Source: Nitrospirota bacterium (GTDB lineage Bacteria > Nitrospirota > Thermodesulfovibrionia > UBA6902). From it: a DNA stretch of 38,796 nucleotides. The translations under genes and the position numbers were made by a program. The notes beneath the pieces are model-generated. The model was not told the origin of the DNA, made no database searches, and worked only from the letters and a program-made list of their open reading frames with translations. The stretch covers positions 1 to 38,796 of the forward strand of contig JACRHD010000064.1 in NCBI GenBank assembly GCA_016234115.1, written 5' to 3'. This document shows positions 25,228 through 33,031 of the stretch, piece after piece; the stretch's first letter is position 1; every line of letters starts with the position of its first letter.

Positions 25228-25917
25228 ATGGCGGTTTTAATCTGCAAAAACATAGAGACCGAGGGGCCGGGGACCATAGAGGATTATCTCAAAATAGAGA
25301 AAATCCCCTATCATATTGTAGAATTGTCATCTGGTGAGCGAATCCCGTCTGATGACGGTTTCGATACGCTTATAATGATGGGGGGGCCGATGAGTGTGAA
25401 TGATAACATCCCCTATATCAGGGAAGAGGAGAAACTGGTCGGCGACTTTGCGGCAAGTAATAAAAAAATTTTAGGGATATGTCTCGGGGCGCAGATAATG
25501 GCAAAGGCGCTGGGGGCGACTGTTTTTGCCGGAAGGGAAAAGGAGATCGGCTGGCTCGACATAGAGCTCACCCATGAGGGACTGAAGGACAAATGCACGC
25601 AGGCCCTTTCACGGCATCCGGTGGTCCAGGATACCTGGAAGAAGTTCAAGGTCTTTCACTGGCACGGCGAGACATTCGATATACCGGAAGGCGCTGTCAG
25701 GCTTGCCGGTTCGGCATTATATCCGAACCAGGCCTTCAGGTTCGGCGTCAACGCATATGCCTTTCAGTTTCATATCGAGGTCGATAAAAACATTATTTAT
25801 GACTGGTTCAAAAACACGCCTGAGACCTTAAACAGATTGAAAGAAGAGACTGAAAGGCTGTATGATGTCTACCACGGAAGGGCAGAGAAGTTTTACGAGG
25901 TATTTTTTAAGTTGTAG
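25228..25917 (+). CDS. Class I glutamine amidotransferase (229 aa)
   Basis: A stand-alone GATase1 domain of the GMP-synthase/GuaA-N type. The nucleophile is Cys85 in GICLGAQ, and His182/Glu184 in FQFHIEV complete the triad. The length fits proteins annotated as 'type 1 glutamine amidotransferase'. The synthetase partner is not present, so the acceptor for the released ammonia is unknown. The place between glnK2 and glnA, with short spacing to glnK2, points to glutamine use under nitrogen control. Relatives act on gamma-glutamyl compounds, for example in polyamine breakdown, which is an alternative. Confidence 0.88.
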   Translation: MAVLICKNIETEGPGTIEDYLKIEKIPYHIVELSSGERIPSDDGFDTLIMMGGPMSVNDNIPYIREEEKLVGDFAASNKKILGICLGAQIMAKALGATVFAGREKEIGWLDIELTHEGLKDKCTQALSRHPVVQDTWKKFKVFHWHGETFDIPEGAVRLAGSALYPNQAFRFGVNAYAFQFHIEVDKNIIYDWFKNTPETLNRLKEETERLYDVYHGRAEKFYEVFFKL

Positions 25918-25936
25918 CGAAATATCTATTTACAAA

Positions 25937-26034
25937 ATCCCCCTTCATCCCCCTTTTTCAAAGGGGGAATTATATTTCCCTCTTTGGAAAAGAGGGGCTG
26001 GGGTCCCGTTGCGCAAAGCATTGCAGCGGGAAGT
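25937..26034. repeat. Hairpin stack (repeat F) upstream of glnA
   Basis: Three hairpins follow each other: CCCCCTTTTTCAAAGGGGG, CCCTCTTTGGAAAAGAGGG, and TCCCGTTGC…GCAGCGGGA. The first two belong to a dispersed family also seen at 36831-36865. They may attenuate read-through from the amidotransferase into glnA or simply be an inserted repeat. Confidence 0.7.
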
Positions 26035-26041
26035 GGAGATT

Positions 26042-26075
26042 TTCTGACTTGCAACCGAAATCTGTATAACAGATT
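26042..26075 (+). promoter_or_regulatory. Possible glnA promoter with overlapping palindrome
   Basis: TATAAC (26065-26070) is a good -10 box, and TTCTGA (26042-26047) a weak -35 at 17-base spacing. The -10 lies inside a perfect inverted repeat, AATCTG-TATAA-CAGATT (26059-26075), which looks like an operator. No sigma-54 promoter was found here. Confidence 0.35.
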
Positions 26076-26098
26076 AAACAAAAAAGGAGGTTAAGCAA

Positions 26099-27511
26099 AT
26101 GACACCGAAAGACGTAATCAAGATGGCGCAGGAAAACAAGGCTGTAATGGCGAATTTCAAGTTCCTTGATTTCCCCGGCATCTGGCAGCACTTCGCAGTG
26201 CCCGTAGCTGAATTAAAGGAAGAGATTTTTGAGGAAGGACTCGGCTTTGACGGGTCGTCCATAAGGGGATGGCAGGCTATCCATACATCGGACATGCTGA
26301 TAATCCCCGATCCAAAGACCGCCTTCATGGACCCCTTCATGAAGTATCCGACCATCAGCCTTATCTGCAACATCGTTGACCCTATCACCAAGGAATTCTA
26401 CACTCGCGATCCGCGCTATATCGCCCAGAAGGCTGAGGCGTACCTGAAATCAACAGGCATCGGCGACACTGCTTATTTCGGTCCCGAGGCGGAATTCTTC
26501 ATCTTTGACGGGATAAGGTTCGACCAGACGTCAAACAGCGGATATTATTTCATCGACTCCGTTGAAGGTATCTGGAATTCAGGCCGTGAGGAAAACCCGA
26601 ACCTCGGATACAAGCCGAGACATAAAGAAGGATATTTCCCTGTGCCGCCAACAGACAGTCAGGTCGATATAAGGACTGAAATGGTCATGGAGATGCAGAA
26701 GTGCGGAATTTATGTAGAGAGGGAGCATCATGAAGTCGCCACAGCAGGACAGGCCGAGATCGACATGAGATTTGACTCTCTCGTCAACATGGCCGACAAG
26801 AACATGCTCTTTAAATACATTATCAAAAACGTTGCAAAGAAGCACGGCAAGACCGCAACCTTCATGCCGAAGCCTCTCTTCGGAGACAACGGCTCAGGCA
26901 TGCATTGCCACCAGAGCATCTGGAAGGGAGGCAAGCCGCTTTTTGCGGGCAATGGTTACGCGGGATTAAGCGACATGGCCCTTTATTACATCGGCGGCGT
27001 ATTGAAGCACGCAAAGGCGCTTGCGGCGCTTACCAACCCGACCACCAATTCATACAAGAGACTTACCCCCGGGTTTGAGGCCCCTGTCAATCTTGCATAT
27101 TCCGCGAGAAACCGCTCGGCGTCAATAAGGATCCCGACTTACTCCGCGAGCCCGAAGGCAAAAAGGGTCGAGGTCAGGTTCCCGGACCCGTCATGCAATA
27201 CCTATCTTGCATTTTCCGCAATGCTGATGGCAGGGCTGGACGGCATCGAGAACAAAATTCATCCCGGCGAGCCTCTTGACAAGGACATCTATGAGCTCGG
27301 GCCGGAAGAACTCGCAAACGTTCCGACAATGCCCGGAACTCTTGAAGACGCATTGAGCCACCTCGAGGCCGACCACGAGTTCCTGATGAAGGGAAATGTA
27401 TTTACAGAAGACGCTATCAGGACATGGATAGAATACAAAAGGACAAGAGAAGTCGATGCGTTGAGATTGAGACCCCATCCTTACGAGTTTTTCCTGTATT
27501 TCGACATTTAA
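26099..27511 (+). CDS. glnA: Glutamine synthetase type I, adenylylatable (470 aa)
   Basis: Dodecameric GSI that makes glutamine from glutamate, ammonia and ATP. The N-terminal latch is standard. The signatures [32 protein letters not shown] and NRSASIRIP are present. The adenylylation tyrosine is Tyr398 ([11 protein letters not shown]), equivalent to Tyr397 of E. coli, which marks it as the GSI-beta type regulated by GlnE and PII. The length (about 470) is usual. A ribosome binding site (AAGGAGGTTAAGCAA) precedes the ATG. It is the last gene of the nitrogen block and has a clear terminator. Confidence 0.97.
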   Translation: MTPKDVIKMAQENKAVMANFKFLDFPGIWQHFAVPVAELKEEIFEEGLGFDGSSIRGWQAIHTSDMLIIPDPKTAFMDPFMKYPTISLICNIVDPITKEFYTRDPRYIAQKAEAYLKSTGIGDTAYFGPEAEFFIFDGIRFDQTSNSGYYFIDSVEGIWNSGREENPNLGYKPRHKEGYFPVPPTDSQVDIRTEMVMEMQKCGIYVEREHHEVATAGQAEIDMRFDSLVNMADKNMLFKYIIKNVAKKHGKTATFMPKPLFGDNGSGMHCHQSIWKGGKPLFAGNGYAGLSDMALYYIGGVLKHAKALAALTNPTTNSYKRLTPGFEAPVNLAYSARNRSASIRIPTYSASPKAKRVEVRFPDPSCNTYLAFSAMLMAGLDGIENKIHPGEPLDKDIYELGPEELANVPTMPGTLEDALSHLEADHEFLMKGNVFTEDAIRTWIEYKRTREVDALRLRPHPYEFFLYFDI

Positions 27512-27517
27512 AATAAA

Positions 27518-27543
27518 AAAAGGGGGGCAAAGCCCCCCTTTTC
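27518..27543. terminator. Bidirectional intrinsic terminator of glnA and the small Cys-rich gene
   Basis: AAAAGGGGGGC-AAA-GCCCCCCTTTT forms a strong GC hairpin flanked by A and T runs, so it can end transcription from both sides. It sits between glnA and the convergent 50-residue gene. Confidence 0.88.
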
Positions 27544-27694
27544 ATTCCGCTCCCACGACAACGTTCATTGCCGAGGCGGCGAATCTGTCATTTTCAATGC
27601 ATTTTTTCAGTACATTGCCTGTACAGCAAGGGTCGCACTTCTTACATCCCATACATATTTTCTTGATTGATTCACTAAGTTCTGTCAGCGTCAT
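27542..27694 (-). CDS. Small cysteine-rich protein (50 aa)
   Basis: The minus strand carries a complete frame: ATG at 27694-27692 with an excellent ribosome binding site (AAGGAGGAAGCA), then MTLTELSESIKKICMGCKKC, then DPCCTGNVLKKC, ending AMNVVVGAE before TGA. Six cysteines lie at 14, 17, 20, 23, 24 and 32 (CxxCxxCxxCC…C), suggesting a metal or Fe-S binding peptide. It ends at a strong terminator shared with glnA. I recognise no family. The strong start signal, the terminator and the concentrated cysteines argue for a genuine gene that length cut-offs would miss. Confidence 0.65.
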   Translation of the reverse strand: MTLTELSESIKKICMGCKKCDPCCTGNVLKKCIENDRFAASAMNVVVGAE

Positions 27695-28040
27695 TGCTTC
27701 CTCCTTATGGTCTTTATGCCGGTTAATTAAAAATTCTCGGCCCGTATCGGGCCGTTCGCAAACATTGCTTCTACGGGTTCTTCACAGTATTCAATCGTCT
27801 TCAAGTGCACTTGCCGTATTATTAGCAATGAGGATGCCAGCAATGCCGGGCCAGCCAAACCCCACGAAATAGAATGATTCTTATTTAAAATAGGGCCTTC
27901 CGGTGTTTTGAAAAGTTGACAACCATGTATGGTATTTCATACGCCGGTAGAAAAAATTTCTTCATGGAAATCCCGGCCCAGGGACAACAAAGATGCAGAA
28001 ACCCGGATAAATGAATAAAATAAGATGAGGAAGGTCGAGA
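27695..28040. other. 346-base gap between the Cys-rich and PilZ genes
   Basis: It contains the divergent start regions of the two flanking genes. A hairpin CGGCCCG-TAT-CGGGCCG lies near 27738-27754. A TTGACA (27916-27921) with the short palindrome ACCAT-GT-ATGGT just after it may be a promoter/operator for the PilZ gene, but no convincing -10 follows at 17 bases. I see no other gene. Confidence 0.4.
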
Positions 28041-28787
28041 TTGAAAAGCAGGAGACGATATAAGAGGTTTGATTGTCCGTTCGCGGTAAAGTTCAGGCCC
28101 ACTTACGGCGCCAAAGATTATTTCTCCGGATCGGCCATGGACCTGTCCTGTGAGGGACTCGGCATCAGCGCTCGTGATTTCAGGTTTATTCTCTATGAAA
28201 ACCTGGAGCTGGTCATCGGGCCCGATGGAGGCGGGGACACTGCTTCTGTCTTCGGGGACATTGTGTGGAAGAAACAGGAAGGAAAAGGGTGTCTGGCGGG
28301 AATCAATTTCAGGATGAAAGACAGGGGCATTCAGGAGGCGATTCTCGGAGGAATATTTGCCCGTTCAAATATCCCGGTCGATTACTTGTACTCTCCGGAC
28401 CCGGATTATTCGGCTCCTGATAAGACCGGCGGACAGCCTGCCGCGTATGCTCCCGTTTCTGCCCCGAAGGGCATTTACAGGCTGGGGCTAATCAGGAAGT
28501 ACGATCATAGCGGCGCAAAATGCACTGTGACCTTCAGGCTGCTGAGGGACATGGCCAGGAATGTCCGCAATGTCGCGATCGCCGGCGACTTTAATGACTG
28601 GGACCCTTCCCGGTCGTTTATGACGAGGCTTGAAAACGGGGACTTTGTAATATCGATTGAATTGGGGACTAACAGAGAGTACAGATTCAGGTATCTTATT
28701 GACGGCAAGCTTTGGGTCAATGATCCCTATGCCGACAAGTTTGTCCGCAATGGGCGCGGGACGAAAGATTCAGTTGTGATTGTATGA
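28041..28787 (+). CDS. PilZ-CBM48 fusion protein (248 aa)
   Basis: Residues 3-108 form a PilZ domain with both c-di-GMP motifs: RxxxR (RRYKR, 5-9) and DxSxxG (DLSCEG, 34-39). After a Pro/Ala linker (about 115-145), residues 160-248 form a CBM48/AMPK-beta-type glycogen-binding module (NVAIAGDFNDWDPS, then FRYLIDGKLWVNDPYAD). The start is TTG with GAGGAAGG upstream; no in-frame ATG fits. Binding of c-di-GMP and of an alpha-glucan is known for the separate families; the combined role, such as c-di-GMP control of glycogen or granule association, is inference. It has no signal peptide, so it is cytoplasmic. The stop lies at the start of a repeat B array. Confidence 0.85.
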   Translation: MKSRRRYKRFDCPFAVKFRPTYGAKDYFSGSAMDLSCEGLGISARDFRFILYENLELVIGPDGGGDTASVFGDIVWKKQEGKGCLAGINFRMKDRGIQEAILGGIFARSNIPVDYLYSPDPDYSAPDKTGGQPAAYAPVSAPKGIYRLGLIRKYDHSGAKCTVTFRLLRDMARNVRNVAIAGDFNDWDPSRSFMTRLENGDFVISIELGTNREYRFRYLIDGKLWVNDPYADKFVRNGRGTKDSVVIV

Positions 28788-28791
28788 ACTG

Positions 28792-28818
28792 CTTGAACCG
28801 CTTGAACGGTTTGAACAA
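28792..28818. repeat. Tandem 9-bp repeat B, three units, inverted orientation
   Basis: GCTTGAACC, GCTTGAACG and GTTTGAACA follow the PilZ-CBM48 stop codon. They are the reverse complement of the NGTTCAAGC unit at 9646-9735. Confidence 0.8.
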
Positions 28819-28858
28819 TTTCAGCCGAGATGGGCGAGATGTTTGGATCTCCTCGGGA

Positions 28859-28919
28859 AGGTGGATGTCCGGTAGCCTTGGCTAAGTGCTGACTGCTGAT
28901 TGCTACCGGAATCCACCAC
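28859..28919. repeat. Hairpin with 16-bp arms
   Basis: GGTGGATGTCCGGTAGC and GCTACCGGAATCCACC pair almost completely around a loop that contains GCTGACTGCTGATTGCT words. It could terminate the PilZ-CBM48 transcript. With the flanking repeat A and B copies it accounts for most of the 425-base gap from 28788 to 29212. Confidence 0.75.
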
Positions 28920-28922
28920 CTA

Positions 28923-29099
28923 ACCACAGAGGTCACAGAGAAGAGATTTATTTATCGCAGATTACCAGATTTCACAGATTGAAAAATTATTTCTAAATAC
29001 ATCTGTGTTAATCAGTGTAATCTGTGGATTAATATTTTATTTTTTTCCTCTGTGGTCTCTGTGGTCTCTGTGGTTTGTCTTTTGATGGTGAATCCGGGG
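28923..29099. repeat. Dispersed hairpin repeat A, copy 2 (complete)
   Basis: The complete element runs from CCACAGAGGTCACAGAG through a central loop to CTCTGTGGTCTCTGTGG and TTTGATGGTGAATCCGGGG. The two ends are mutually complementary, making a long imperfect hairpin. It is nearly identical to 2-160. Confidence 0.88.
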
Positions 29100-29212
29100 C
29101 TAATTGGGGGGGGCACGTTTTTGGCTAATTATCCTGATAATGCCCGGCCGCAGGCAAAGAGGGGCTGCATGGGTCAGCGGCCCGACTGCTTACAGGTTGA
29201 TAAATTGCAGAT

Positions 29213-30760
29213 ATGGCATTGACTGATTTCAATATTAAGATGGAGAATTTCAGGATGAAACATAAGGTCGCGGGACAGGAACTCCACCATGAAATATTCG
29301 GCTCTATCCTTGACAGAAGCGAAATGACCCCTTATCTCCTGTTAAGGGCCATGAATTACGGGTCCGCTTTAAGGCAGGCGACAAAAATGATGGGTAACCG
29401 GGGCTTTGATGCTTACGGCTGCGATGAGCTGGAGGCAGGCGAAAAAGAGCGGGCCACAGGGTATGTTGAACAGGCTTACCGGTATTGTCTTGATTACCTG
29501 TTACCTTTTCTAAAAGAGCAGTTGGAAAGGCTGAAGGCCCTGAATTCATCAAACCGTGTTATGTATATGGATTGTATGAAAGACGTCCGGGACATCGAGG
29601 CGACACTGCAGAGGCGCGATTTCAGGGAGATGGTATTTGAGGACCCGAGGCATCTGTTTCTGATGGCCTCTTCGCGAAAGTATCCCCGGGTCATGTACGG
29701 ATACAAAGGCATAAACTTCGACGTCCCCGGGGGGTGGCAGCAGATGGCCTGTTCCGTACTGAAGGTGGCCCATTTAATAAAGTCGATTGAAGAAGACAGC
29801 CAGGACATCAACGATTGCGCCCAGCTTGGGTTGTTCCTGCAGATGCAGGGGCAATGCCTCAATGACTTATACAATTATCAGTGGCATAAGCCGGGCCGTC
29901 TCCCTGAGAGAGAACCGGCACAGAGGGCCTTTGTCAAAATATCCACTTTTTTTCTCAAGCTCAAAGAATTTGTCAATTACGACACAGAGAGAGGATGCCT
30001 GGTCTTTGACAGCGGGGACGGAGTTGAAGTGGAGCTTGTCAGGATTGAGTCAAGGCTGAAGAGCCCGGAAAGTATGTTTACAAAGTTAGGCAAGAGCCTT
30101 GAAGCGGAAGCGAACGACATCAGGGACATCCTTGCAATCACTTTTATCCTCAAGAGCAGGAACGATACGTTAAAGCTGTTTCATGCCCTGCAGAAAAGGG
30201 GCGTCATCCTGCAGGACAACACACTTTCCTCGTCCATAACACAGACGCTGTTTGACGGTCCCGAAGACATGATGGAAGCCGTAAAAAGCCTCAATATCAG
30301 TATCTGCAGGAGTGAAGGCCGGGACGCGGTCGCCGCAGAAGATGAGCTGCTCGAAAATGCGAAAAGCTTCTACAAATCCCTCAGTGTCAATACGGCCAAT
30401 AACCCCCACTCGTCCTCGGGTCACAGGAAGTTCCAGTGCAAGATAAATTTTTGCGTGCCGCTTCACCGCAAGACCGGAACTAACGGGATAATGATGCCCG
30501 GGACGCCCGAGTTCGCCGGGAGACATTCGATTGATAAAATGACGGAACAGCACACGCTGTCTCTGGAACTGCGCATATCCGATGAGCAAAGCTGGCGTAT
30601 GTCGGAACAGAGAGGGGATTCCCACCATGACGCCTACAAGTTCCGCCAGTTAATATCGGTAATGAACAGGATATTCAAAAACAGGTTTCATCTGCCGGAG
30701 GCGAACTTCCCTCAACTGAGGAAAGACCAGGCGAAACTCTTCTCCGAACCGGACCTATAA
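29213..30760 (+). CDS. RelA/SpoT nucleotidyltransferase-like protein (515 aa)
   Basis: The C-terminal half shows the order of motifs of (p)ppGpp synthetases. RLKSPESMFTKL (281-292) matches the RxKxxxSxxxK substrate loop, NDIRDILAITFI (301-312) matches the D-xxGIR strand, GHRKFQCKINF (403-413) the GYRSIH region, and LELRISDEQSW (451-461) with E465 and H471…YK476 the vEiQirT…AE…H..YK segment. The catalytic Asp305 and Glu452 are kept, but the Arg of DxxGIR is Thr310 and the Tyr of GYR is His404. The N-terminal ~270 residues are helical and unknown; no HD hydrolase, TGS or ACT domain is seen. It could be a divergent synthetase or an inactive relative. It overlaps the convergent VOC gene by six bases. 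Confidence 0.65.
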   Translation: MALTDFNIKMENFRMKHKVAGQELHHEIFGSILDRSEMTPYLLLRAMNYGSALRQATKMMGNRGFDAYGCDELEAGEKERATGYVEQAYRYCLDYLLPFLKEQLERLKALNSSNRVMYMDCMKDVRDIEATLQRRDFREMVFEDPRHLFLMASSRKYPRVMYGYKGINFDVPGGWQQMACSVLKVAHLIKSIEEDSQDINDCAQLGLFLQMQGQCLNDLYNYQWHKPGRLPEREPAQRAFVKISTFFLKLKEFVNYDTERGCLVFDSGDGVEVELVRIESRLKSPESMFTKLGKSLEAEANDIRDILAITFILKSRNDTLKLFHALQKRGVILQDNTLSSSITQTLFDGPEDMMEAVKSLNISICRSEGRDAVAAEDELLENAKSFYKSLSVNTANNPHSSSGHRKFQCKINFCVPLHRKTGTNGIMMPGTPEFAGRHSIDKMTEQHTLSLELRISDEQSWRMSEQRGDSHHDAYKFRQLISVMNRIFKNRFHLPEANFPQLRKDQAKLFSEPDL

Positions 30761-31135
30761 CTGCTTTATCTCGACCGGATTACCTGAAAAATCCCTGATG
30801 AAATAAACTGTCTTCTCTTTTGTTTTTCCGGTTATGACCTCGACACCGGCAGAGGGCGCCTTTTCCATCACTTCTGAAAAATTCTCGAGCAATAACCCGA
30901 TATGGCTGAAATCCGGCTGGGGCCGCCTGCATTCAGGGCAGATGAACACCTCGATCTTTACCCCCTCCTTCCCGAAGGCCAGCATCGTTACGTCCCTGTC
31001 GACAGAGAACAAGCGACCTGACAACTCTTTTGAGATCACGGCTTCCTTAAGGACGGCAAGACCCAGAAAGTCCCTGTAAAAGCGGAGGGCCTCTTCTTTG
31101 CTTTTATTGACGACACCCGCATGGTTCAGCAGCAT
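30755..31135 (-). CDS. VOC (glyoxalase/bleomycin-resistance) family protein (126 aa)
   Basis: The fold pattern is a βαβββ pair: LNHAGVVNKSKEEALRFYRD at the start, then LGLAVLKE, and FIRDFSGNPVEIKQL at the C-terminus, which is the usual ending of VOC metalloenzymes. His5 and Glu123 are plausible metal ligands. A Cys pair (CPECRR) is unusual for the family. The substrate cannot be read from sequence. It follows the zinc-ribbon gene by 40 bases on the same strand. Confidence 0.85.
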   Translation of the reverse strand: MLLNHAGVVNKSKEEALRFYRDFLGLAVLKEAVISKELSGRLFSVDRDVTMLAFGKEGVKIEVFICPECRRPQPDFSHIGLLLENFSEVMEKAPSAGVEVITGKTKEKTVYFIRDFSGNPVEIKQL

Positions 31136-31175
31136 ACGTTTTTTATCCCGAAAAGCCTTTCAGCGACGCCTGCCT

Positions 31176-31601
31176 CTACTCTCTATTTTGCACCATCAGC
31201 CGGTGGCTGTCCCTGAACAGGACGTCTATTTTATTGAGCTGGATTACCGCTACAACGATCCCGATCCCGAATTGGGGGTGGTCTATCACCTCATCCTTTT
31301 TAAAATCGCTTTTGATGCTGTATTTCCTGGCATTGGTCATGTCCGCCCCTGCGAGCCGGGACAGATAGTCGTTATAATTTTTCTCCTGGGATTTTAATTT
31401 TCGCGTCGGCGCCTTTTCCGATGCTGCCCTGACTTTCTTTTCAGTCCGGCCGGCGCGATAATTGTGCTCTCCGTCGCAGGTATTGCATTTGACCCTTTTG
31501 GGAGAATTGCCGACCATAGCGATTATTGTGTGCCCTAAGGCAAGTTTGCATTTTGTACACCAGGCTTCGATATCTCCGCCTGCGGAATGCTTGTCAGTCA
31601 T
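31176..31601 (-). CDS. Zinc-ribbon protein with Tudor/CarD-like C-terminus (141 aa)
   Basis: Cys15/Cys18 (WCTKCK) and Cys39/Cys42 (KCNTCD) form a zinc ribbon at the N-terminus. A basic linker (50-85) follows. The C-terminal ~45 residues (DEVIDHPQFGIGIVVAVIQ, then KIDVLFRDSHRLMV) resemble the small beta-barrel that ends UvrD-type helicases and occurs in CarD/Tudor-like proteins, which bind RNA polymerase or nucleic acid. I know it only as a conserved hypothetical type. A transcription- or DNA-related role is inferred. Confidence 0.75.
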   Translation of the reverse strand: MTDKHSAGGDIEAWCTKCKLALGHTIIAMVGNSPKRVKCNTCDGEHNYRAGRTEKKVRAASEKAPTRKLKSQEKNYNDYLSRLAGADMTNARKYSIKSDFKKDEVIDHPQFGIGIVVAVIQLNKIDVLFRDSHRLMVQNRE

Positions 31602-31649
31602 GTTTTTTTACCTTTCAAAATGGTCCTTCAGGATTTCCCATGGTTTGAC

Positions 31650-31670
31650 GGGGCGCTACTAACGCGCCCC
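31650..31670. terminator. Possible hairpin between the HNH and zinc-ribbon genes
   Basis: GGGGCG-CTACTAACG-CGCCCC forms a stem of about six GC pairs in the 132-base gap. There is no U-tract, so it is a weak candidate for a terminator. A second GC-rich palindrome (GGAAGGGGACCCTTCG) adjoins it. Confidence 0.35.
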
Positions 31671-31733
31671 GGAAGGGGACCCTTCGATCCCGCAGGAACG
31701 CCTTTCCGGAAAGACCTTAATAGATTGTTATTA

Positions 31734-32036
31734 TCAGACATCCTCTTTTTTCAACCGCTGCGCGTATTCTTCCCATTCAATGGAAAGAGAATATCTTTTC
31801 TTGTTATTGCAGGTCTTGCAAGCGGGGACAATGTTGTTCTTTACTGATTTTCCTCCCCGGATAACGGGCACGACGTGGTCCATTGTCAGCTCGTGTGACG
31901 GGGCCTCCTCACCACAGTAATAACACCTTCCCTCTGTACACTTGTCCTTCCACCACCGGGTCTTTCGCAGGTCCCGCGCCTTCTGTTTTTCCTTCTTTAC
32001 ATCCTGGTCCGATACCGGAGAAATAAAATAATCCAT
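31734..32036 (-). CDS. HNH endonuclease-domain protein (100 aa)
   Basis: A compact HNH nuclease with zinc cysteines CYYCGEE (Cys38/Cys41) and CKTCNNKK (Cys73/Cys76). The core is TMDHVVPVIRGGKSVKNNIV, with catalytic His54 and Asn67/68. The N-terminal 30 residues are basic. Such small HNH proteins occur as free-standing enzymes of unclear substrate, in phage-related and housekeeping contexts. It starts 6 bases after the OB-like gene, so they are probably co-transcribed. No mobile element is seen next to it. Confidence 0.88.
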   Translation of the reverse strand: MDYFISPVSDQDVKKEKQKARDLRKTRWWKDKCTEGRCYYCGEEAPSHELTMDHVVPVIRGGKSVKNNIVPACKTCNNKKRYSLSIEWEEYAQRLKKEDV

Positions 32037-32042
32037 TTGATG

Positions 32043-32786
32043 CTATTTCTTGACGCCGGCCTCCTCCACGATCACGGCGAACTTGTAGCCGCTGCCGAAG
32101 TCTTTGTTCGTGTACAGTGTCCCCTTTGCCGTAACAACGTCACCCACTGCTACAACGTCCTGCGATGTAACAAGGATGTCATTGGTGCCCTTTGAAGAGT
32201 CACCGCTTCCGTCCTGAAGGTGTATCCAGTTCTTCCCCATGATGCCGGGTGAATATTTAACGACCTGGCCCTTGACCACAACGCCCTTCTTTTCAAGTTT
32301 GGCGCTTTTTTCATGAAGCTCGGCTACCGTGTATGCGTTTTTGCCGGGGGCCTTTTCAACCTTTGCCGGTTTGACCGCGGGTGCGTCCGCCTTTTTACCG
32401 GCCGCCGTCTTGTCGGCAGGCTTCGCATCCGGCTGCTGGATAACACCGGCCGAAAAGATTATGGAATCAAACGTACGGTCCAGTGTCTTGCTCGTAAAAC
32501 TTCCCATTTCCGCTCCGGGACGGAATGATATGTTCTGCCCTACCTTCACCTTCATTTGCGGAACGGCGACCCATGTCTTCTTCCCGTCTTTCTCGACATT
32601 GACATAAGTATAACCGCCGCTGTCCAGTGCTTCGACGACTTTGCCTGAAATAGCAGACATTGTCACGGGGTCCGCACCCGGGCTGCCCTGCGGCGGCGAC
32701 GCCTGTGAAAAAGCATGAACGCTGTTTGCGCCTCCCGTCAGCGCCAAAGTCAGCATGAGGACAAATAGCATTGTGGATTTCTTCAT
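32043..32786 (-). CDS. Secreted protein with two OB-like domains, NrfJ-like (247 aa)
   Basis: A signal peptide (MKKSTMLFVLMLTLALTGG, cleavage near residue 25 at VHA-FS) directs it to the periplasm. Residues 45-115 (GKVVEALDSGGYTYVNVEKD, WVAVPQMKVKVGQNISF) resemble NrfJ-type domains. A Lys/Ala/Pro-rich linker (115-150) follows, and residues 150-245 (GVVVKGQVVKYSPGIMGKNW, WIHLQDGSG, VTAKGTL) form an OB-fold strand pattern. Such proteins occur beside c-type cytochrome genes, but no cytochrome is in view here. AAGGAG precedes the ATG. A GTCTG…CAGAC palindrome lies in its leader. Confidence 0.8.
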   Translation of the reverse strand: MKKSTMLFVLMLTLALTGGANSVHAFSQASPPQGSPGADPVTMSAISGKVVEALDSGGYTYVNVEKDGKKTWVAVPQMKVKVGQNISFRPGAEMGSFTSKTLDRTFDSIIFSAGVIQQPDAKPADKTAAGKKADAPAVKPAKVEKAPGKNAYTVAELHEKSAKLEKKGVVVKGQVVKYSPGIMGKNWIHLQDGSGDSSKGTNDILVTSQDVVAVGDVVTAKGTLYTNKDFGSGYKFAVIVEEAGVKK

Positions 32787-32978
32787 TTAAATCTCCTTTG
32801 AATTTTTTAGTCTGTAAGCAGACAATTTTCTGATATGTATATAATACTTGTTTTGGCAAAAAATATCAGGCTTCTTCCCGTCGTGGAAAAGACGGCATGG
32901 GCCGTTTGGACCCGCTTGAGCCGTTGTTCATGGACCAGTGGAAATCAGTGAAAGTTAAGTAGTACCATATTAATTAAC

Positions 32979-33014
32979 GGTTCAAGCCGTTCAAACCGTT
33001 CAAGCCGTTCAAGC
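32979..33014. repeat. Tandem 9-bp repeat B, four units
   Basis: GGTTCAAGC, CGTTCAAAC, CGTTCAAGC and CGTTCAAGC lie in register, ending 17 bases before the ABC-F start codon. This is the same unit as at 9646-9735. Confidence 0.85.
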
Positions 33015-33031
33015 GGCTGTGTTGGAGAAGA

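Noticed and set aside
26010-26035. Sigma-54 promoter before glnA around TTGCGCAAAGCATTGCA
   Set aside because: The essential GG of the -24 element is missing at the required spacing; the sequence is part of a hairpin repeat.
27790-27865. 24-residue minus-strand peptide starting at GTG (VGFGWPGIAGILIANN…)
   Set aside because: No ribosome binding site and too short to support.
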